Shown piece by piece: positions 16,061 through 20,235 of a DNA stretch of 20,235 nucleotides. Source of the DNA: Larix sibirica (lineage: Eukaryota; Streptophyta; Pinopsida; Pinales; Pinaceae). Both the position numbers and the translations under genes were made by a program. Within the stretch, counting starts at the first letter, position 1, and every line of letters begins with the position of its first letter. Below the pieces are notes generated by a model. It was given only the letters and a program-made list of their open reading frames with translations. It was not told where the DNA came from and searched no databases. The stretch is taken from contig NWUY0300049686.1 in assembly GCA_004151065.3 (NCBI GenBank), positions 36,533 to 56,767 on the forward strand, read 5' to 3'.

Positions 16061-17640
16061 AAAATTCTAGTTGGACCACCCGTATTTTCAAACAAACATC
16101 GCAAACTAGTAGAAAGAGGCCTCTATTTCCCAGGCTCCAAGATGTACAGGTTTCAATAGAAGTTAAATAATCACAAAAACAAGCTCAAAAACTAGAACAA
16201 GAGTTTTTCAACAATATATTTGAGGCCAAAGGAAGTTGTAAAGAAAAATGGAACAACAAGCCCTGCAAACTCAGCTGGACCTCAGGAATCAATAAGAAGA
16301 AACCCTATGGAAATAAAAATCACAAATTCTATGCCTAAAGAAGGGGAACGATCAGAACCCCAGGAAAACCGTGATGAGGCCATCCGAAAGATAACTCAGA
16401 ATATTCCTTGATTAGTCATAGATGAACAAAATGACAACCTCTTACAAGAGATCACCAAAATGCCTGACAAGAGATCTCTAGTACCAGATGGTTTCACCAT
16501 AGACTTCTTTCACTATCGTTGGGATACCATCTAAACAAATATTTTAGAGGTGGTGGAGGAATCAAGAAGGAGGTCGGAAGTGATCCGACTCTCAGCTTGA
16601 CCTTTTTTACCTTAATCCCAAAGGAGGATAAGGCCAAGCATCCAAGTAAATTTCACTAGATACCTTTATGTAATGTGATACATAAAATTATCAATAAAGT
16701 TATGGCTAACCAGCTCAAGCCTCTATTGCCTAAAATGATTTTCGTAGAACAAACAGGCTACCTTGAAGGATGACAAATTCTAGATGGGATTATACTATCC
16801 CACGAAATCATACAGTCTCTAAGAAATTACAAGAAAGTGGGTATGCTAATAAAACTATAAAACTAGACGTGCCCAAGGCTTTCAATAAAATCAACTAGAG
16901 ATATATAAGTCAGATGTTACTCGCCTTTGGTTTCTTAGAAAGTTGGACAAGATGGATAGTGTCACTCACATCATCAACTTTCTTCTCCATTCTAATCAAC
17001 AGCTCCCCCTCATGCACCTTTTCTCCTTCAATATGTATCAGACAACGGTATCTTCTCCCCCAATCTACTCATTCTTATGGCTAAAGGTATAGGGAGAATC
17101 ATTAAATGTGCAGTAAGTGAGGGTAAGCTCAAAGGCATGGAGATGACTTGGTCTCTTCCCACCCATAATTTGTAAATGGCACCATGCTTATGACTGTCCA
17201 AGTAGTATGTGAAGCAAAATATTTTTAGAAAATTTAAGCACCTTCATGGAAGCCTGTGAAACTTCTATAAATAAAGGTACTCATCTCAAATTTTCTTTTT
17301 CAATGTTCCTCTCAATGTTCAAAGTAATATATACTGGATACCTGGATTCCAAAGGAGTTCCCTTCCATCAAAATATTTAGGAGCCCCACTCATTGATACT
17401 TCCAGATGCAACATTTCTTGGAAAGAGCTTCTCTCCAAGATGGTAATAAAACTATTCAATTGGACTTTTGTCTCTCTTAACTAAGCTAGCAAACTAATCT
17501 TAGTTAAATATGTTCTACAATCTATGCCTTTATATTTGTTTTCTATTCTAGTAGCTCGCAAAAGTATTTTAAAGGCCACCTAAAATATTCAAAGAACTTT
17601 TCAATGGGGGAGATCACAAACTAAATGCAAATGGGCCAAT
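16061..17640 (+). pseudogene. LINE-C ORF2, linker and reverse transcriptase
   Basis: After the endonuclease the linker reads FRFEKF and LDHPYFQTNIAN (16050-16105), and later FFNNIFEAKG. RT similarity starts about 16440 with LQEITKMPDKRSLVPDGFTI and DFFHYRWDTI. Motif A is KLDVPKAFNKIN (Asp kept, near 16860). It is followed by QMLLAFGFLESWTRW, FFSILINSS, and a ruined motif B, CIRQRYLLP where the family has RGIRQGDPLSP. The catalytic FVDD motif reads FVNG at 17169-17180, so both Asp residues are gone. Further on are SLNXASKLILVKYVLQSMPL and FQWGRSQTKCKWANVALINL. Multiple stops and shifts interrupt all blocks. The RT acted in target-primed reverse transcription. Confidence 0.83.
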
Positions 17641-18740
17641 GTGGCCTTGATCAATCTCTGCAAACCCAAGCTAGAGGGGGGCTTGTGTTCGAGGGATCCC
17701 AATATTAAAAACGATGCCTTGGGAGAAAAAAGGTGGTGGCTTTGGATACAACCCAAGAAAGCTCCTTGGAGTAAGATGTGGAAAAGAAATTATGGCCTAT
17801 ATATCATATAACAAGAGTTGATTAGGCCAAATGGGAATCGAAAGGGATCTCTTATCTAGAATACAATCTAAAAAGAAAAATAATTAATACAAAATCATTA
17901 CTTTTGGGAAATAAGATATGGTTCATCAGCCATGTTCTAAGAGGATGCATGGAAACAACTACCAAATCTAGATGAGAAAATAGAAATGCAATCCATTAGG
18001 AATATTGTTCATGCTCAAAACAAGATCCTAGTCAACCAAACAACCAAAACATAAATTGAAGATCCTAGTTACGAAAAGAGAACTGGCCCAACTTGTCAGA
18101 CAACTTTAGCTAGGATGAATTATGGAGGAGCTTACAAAAAATAAGAATTTTAGTTATAGAGGGTTAGGGCATGCCATAAGCTTCATTGGGTTCACATAGG
18201 GGGAGGCAACTTCTCCTTAAAGGAAGCCTACTCCATTTTGATCTCCACTCATAGTAGCAGGGAAAAAATATGAGTTTTGATATGGCGACAAATTTTTTGA
18301 TTGAAAATCTAATCTTCGTATGGATCATTGTGAGAGGAAAGAATCTTGTATGGAATAAAATTACAAGAAGAGGATTCAAAGGGCCATCAAAATTCTATTT
18401 ATTTCAAGAGGAAGGGGAAACACAGGAACACCTTCTCAATCAATGTCCCTCCATTGCCTCTCTTTGGGAAGAGGGGCCATGTACCTTTAAACAAACATAT
18501 AGAAACATGGACATCCTTAGGGATACTATTGATCATTGGAGAGGGAACACATTTTAGAACTCCATTCTAAATCGGGCATGCCAATTGTTCCCTAAAGTTA
18601 TTCTCAAGAGACATGGAAGGAGTGCAACAAAAGAATATTTTATGAAATTTCTCTTAGTAGTGAGAAAATTTGGCTCATAATTAAAAAGGACATCTATGAA
18701 GCCATTCAATTTGCTCAATGGTCATCGAAGGATGGGCGAT
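17641..18740 (+). pseudogene. LINE-C ORF2, connection region and zf-RVT domain
   Basis: The stretch begins with CKPKLEGGLCSRDP (about 17660-17700), a well-conserved block after plant LINE RTs, then WWLWIQPKKAPWSKMW. The zf-RVT part lies at 18210-18480 with FSLKEAYSILIS, NLVWNKITRRGFKGPSKFYL and EEGETQEHLLNQCPS. The zinc-binding Cys pair expected as CYLCQ is FYLFQ here, while the later His and Cys remain. IFYEISLSSEKIWLIIKKDI and EAIQFAQWSSKDGR lie at 18630-18740. The function of zf-RVT is not well defined; it may help nucleic-acid binding. Stops are frequent between 17800 and 18250. Confidence 0.75.
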
Positions 18741-18849
18741 GTAATGAAAAATAGCTCCCTATCATGCAAGGTTAGAGCTTGGAATCTCTAAGTCCCCACC
18801 TTATACCATAAAAATATTTGACTTCCTTCTCTACCCCAAAATCCTAGAC

Positions 18850-19396
18850 TCCCCCCTTAGGTTCCCTTAGGTTTTATAAAGCTAAATTTTGGCAGTGCCT
18901 CAAGAGGAAATCCAATCCCTATGGGCATTAGTGGAGCCTTCTGAAATTAGCGAGGTAGAGAGCATTTGGGTCTATGCCGGATCCTTAGGAATGGGAAAGA
19001 AATAACACAACATAAACTTAATGCTCTTTGTCATGTCCTTCATCTTTCTATTAGACAAAATTATATATGTTGTTGGTTGAAGGTGACTCATATACCATCA
19101 TTCAAATGATATCTAAACTCGACCATGTATATCCTTGAAAAAATATCTACCTATTGGATATAATAAGAGAAACTTGAGTGGTTGATGTCACTCGAACAAA
19201 ACATTTCAATAGTTCCTTCCCACACTCAGTCATTCAATCTAACAAACTAGCTAATATACTGTCCAATGGAGGAGTGAATAGAGGGAAAGAGGATCTATAC
19301 CTACCGTGGCAGTCACTCACACCCTCCAATTTGCTTGAGGATTGTATGAAAATATCCATGGAGGATCATTCATCCCTGATTTGGGTGTTAGAGTGA
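18850..19396 (+). pseudogene. LINE-C RNase H domain
   Basis: The domain opens with LGFYKAKF-like residues and then KLNFGSASRGNPIPMGISGAF in parts (18879-18941). The first catalytic Asp of the LNFDGAS motif is Gly (codon 18891-18893). Later landmarks are WVYAGSLGMG near 18970, VEGDSYTIIQMISKLD near 19076-19125 (second Asp kept), and NKLANILSNGGVNRGKEDLY near 19240, where the family has NxxAD and the Asp is lost. It ends with LPWQSLTPSNLLEDC and a stop at 19394-19396. Two catalytic positions are thus gone. The domain is more distant from the LINE-B RNase H than one would expect for copies of one element. Confidence 0.77.
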
Positions 19397-20235
19397 TGGG
19401 AGGATGGTGTTGAAGGGCCCTAGTTAGCGAAAATGGAGCCCCCCTACAATCACCCATGGACATAATGGGGAAGTGACAATGAGGGTTGAGGATGGACACC
19501 CAAAAATCACTCAAAATGTAGATCAAATAGGGTATGATGGTGTAGAAGGTTTTGGATAGCGTTCAGGAACTGGCGATGATGTCTCTCCCAAACAGCATGA
19601 TGAACTCCCTCATGAACGCACTAGCAAAGGATGAGATGTGGTTAATAGAAAAGTGTGGTGTAGGGGATGATGATAGCCATGACGATGGAAAGAGGAAATA
19701 TCAATATTGGACTCATTATGTGAAAGTTGAAAGTGTGATGCATAATTCACTTAGTTAAGAGTTCTAATAGGATACTTTGGAAACATTATTTGGTTTGGCA
19801 CCTTCAATTTAGGTTCAAAGTAGCCCCTTCTTTGACCCTCTTCTCTGTGGATAGTGTTGCAAGGTACTCCTCGAAAGGATTGACTTGGGAATCTCTAGGA
19901 GATCCTCACAATTTCTCCTCCTTTGTGACTCAAGCATGAAGCTAATGATTGGCATAATGGTAGGACAAAAGTATGGTGTCGAGGACGGATTGAGGGGTTG
20001 TGAATTACATCACAGGCCACGAGTGATGCAAGAGGTGAAAGCCTCAACCTCACATTACCGTTTATTCATTCCAACCAACATTCAATGAAAAATGGTTGAA
20101 GGAAGAACATGAATTAGTGGATGAGGACAAAATGAGGAGAGAAATGCAACCAGGGATTCTATATGTTGTGACCTCACACACCAATAATAGCAAGTGTTTT
20201 CAAATAGTTATGTTGCAGTGGAAAATTAAATTTAT
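19397..20235 (+). pseudogene. LINE-C C-terminal extension after RNase H, unknown function, partial
   Basis: Coding-like sequence continues beyond RNase H in three blocks. The first (19552-19758) includes MMNSLMNALAKDEMWLIEKC and KRKYQYWTHYVKVESVMHNS. The second (about 19760-20088) includes GLAPSI and QSSPFFDPLLCG in one frame and then GQKYGVEDGLRGCELHHR and EVKASTSHYRLFIPT in another. The third (20081 to the edge) is open for 51 codons: KWLKEEHELVDEDKMRREMQ, PGILYVVTSHTNN, KCFQIVMLQWKIKF. The CEL-HHRP spacing hints at a metal-binding knuckle (CxLCxRP-like), but I cannot name a family. The blocks lie in the same direction and order as the rest of LINE-C. They are therefore most simply the tail of its ORF2 or a third ORF. 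Confidence 0.55.

Larger units (their letters stand above)
13690..20235 (+). mobile_element. LINE-C: nearly full-length, heavily mutated plant LINE, running off the right edge
   Basis: About 6.5 kb of plus-strand sequence carries, in order, an ORF1 with DUF4283 and a zinc-knuckle remnant, and an APE-type endonuclease. Then follow a reverse transcriptase, a zf-RVT region, an RNase H and a further C-terminal region. This is the domain order of plant L1-clade LINEs. Reading frames change and stops occur roughly every 100-200 bp, so the copy is old and dead. The 5' boundary is placed at the first frame that fits (13690) and is uncertain. The 3' end is not in the window, so no target-site duplication can be tested. 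It is the most decayed of the three LINEs. Confidence 0.87.

Noticed and set aside
18164-18570. Minus-strand frame 18379-18164 and the second plus-strand frame 18346-18570
   Set aside because: Shadows of the zf-RVT region, whose similarity moves between frames because of indels.
1-20235. tRNA, rRNA, riboswitch or other structured RNA genes
   Set aside because: Read through for cloverleaf signatures such as GGTTCGAATCC and known conserved words; none found that I could support.
1-20235. A working, previously undescribed multi-gene system
   Set aside because: Every recognisable coding region is truncated, frameshifted or stopped, and the genes are functionally unrelated.

Overview
This window looks like nuclear DNA of a seed plant, most likely a gymnosperm such as a conifer. 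Recognisable plant gene fragments sit in AT-rich, repeat-laden DNA, several long non-LTR retrotransposons (LINEs) are present, and plant-type introns are retained in decayed genes. I see no intact protein-coding gene. Everything recognisable is a broken copy of a plant gene or a retroelement. The conifer assignment is an inference from the overall look; no marker gene proves it.

Layout. (1) 1-3310, minus strand: the 3' part of a LINE (LINE-A) carrying a reverse transcriptase, running off the left edge. It is split by a second, 5'-truncated LINE (LINE-B, 1183-2612). LINE-B is bounded by a perfect 16-bp target-site duplication and ends in a short poly-A run, so it is a clear nested insertion. 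(2) 3784-4417, minus: a two-exon LURP-one-related (LOR, Tubby C2-like) pseudogene. (3) 4418-6150: AT-rich DNA with three tandem duplications (111, 132 and 29 bp). (4) About 6150-8981, plus: a nitrate reductase (NIA) pseudogene that keeps three introns and the molybdenum, cytochrome b5, FAD and NADH modules in order. (5) 8989-9670, plus: the C-terminal membrane part of a cellulose synthase-like D (CslD) gene, starting within about 15 bp of the end of the nitrate reductase homology. (6) 9671-12138: non-coding DNA with three further tandem repeats and a dispersed relative of the 132-bp repeat. (7) 12139-12540, minus: the C-terminal piece of a plant A1-family aspartic protease. (8) About 12540-13690: LTR-like or promoter-like and AT-rich DNA. 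(9) 13690-20235, plus: a long, heavily mutated LINE (LINE-C). It has ORF1 (DUF4283 and a ruined zinc knuckle), an endonuclease, a reverse transcriptase, zf-RVT, RNase H and a further C-terminal extension that runs off the right edge.

These pieces do not work together as a pathway or operon. The window is best read as a graveyard: gene-derived segments (LOR, NIA, CslD, aspartic protease) caught between three different LINE insertions. The points most worth checking are the nested LINE insertion, the tight NIA/CslD junction, the lost molybdenum-ligand cysteine in NIA, and the unnamed C-terminal extensions after RNase H in LINE-B and LINE-C. I did not find a new defence, mobile or regulatory system that I could defend.
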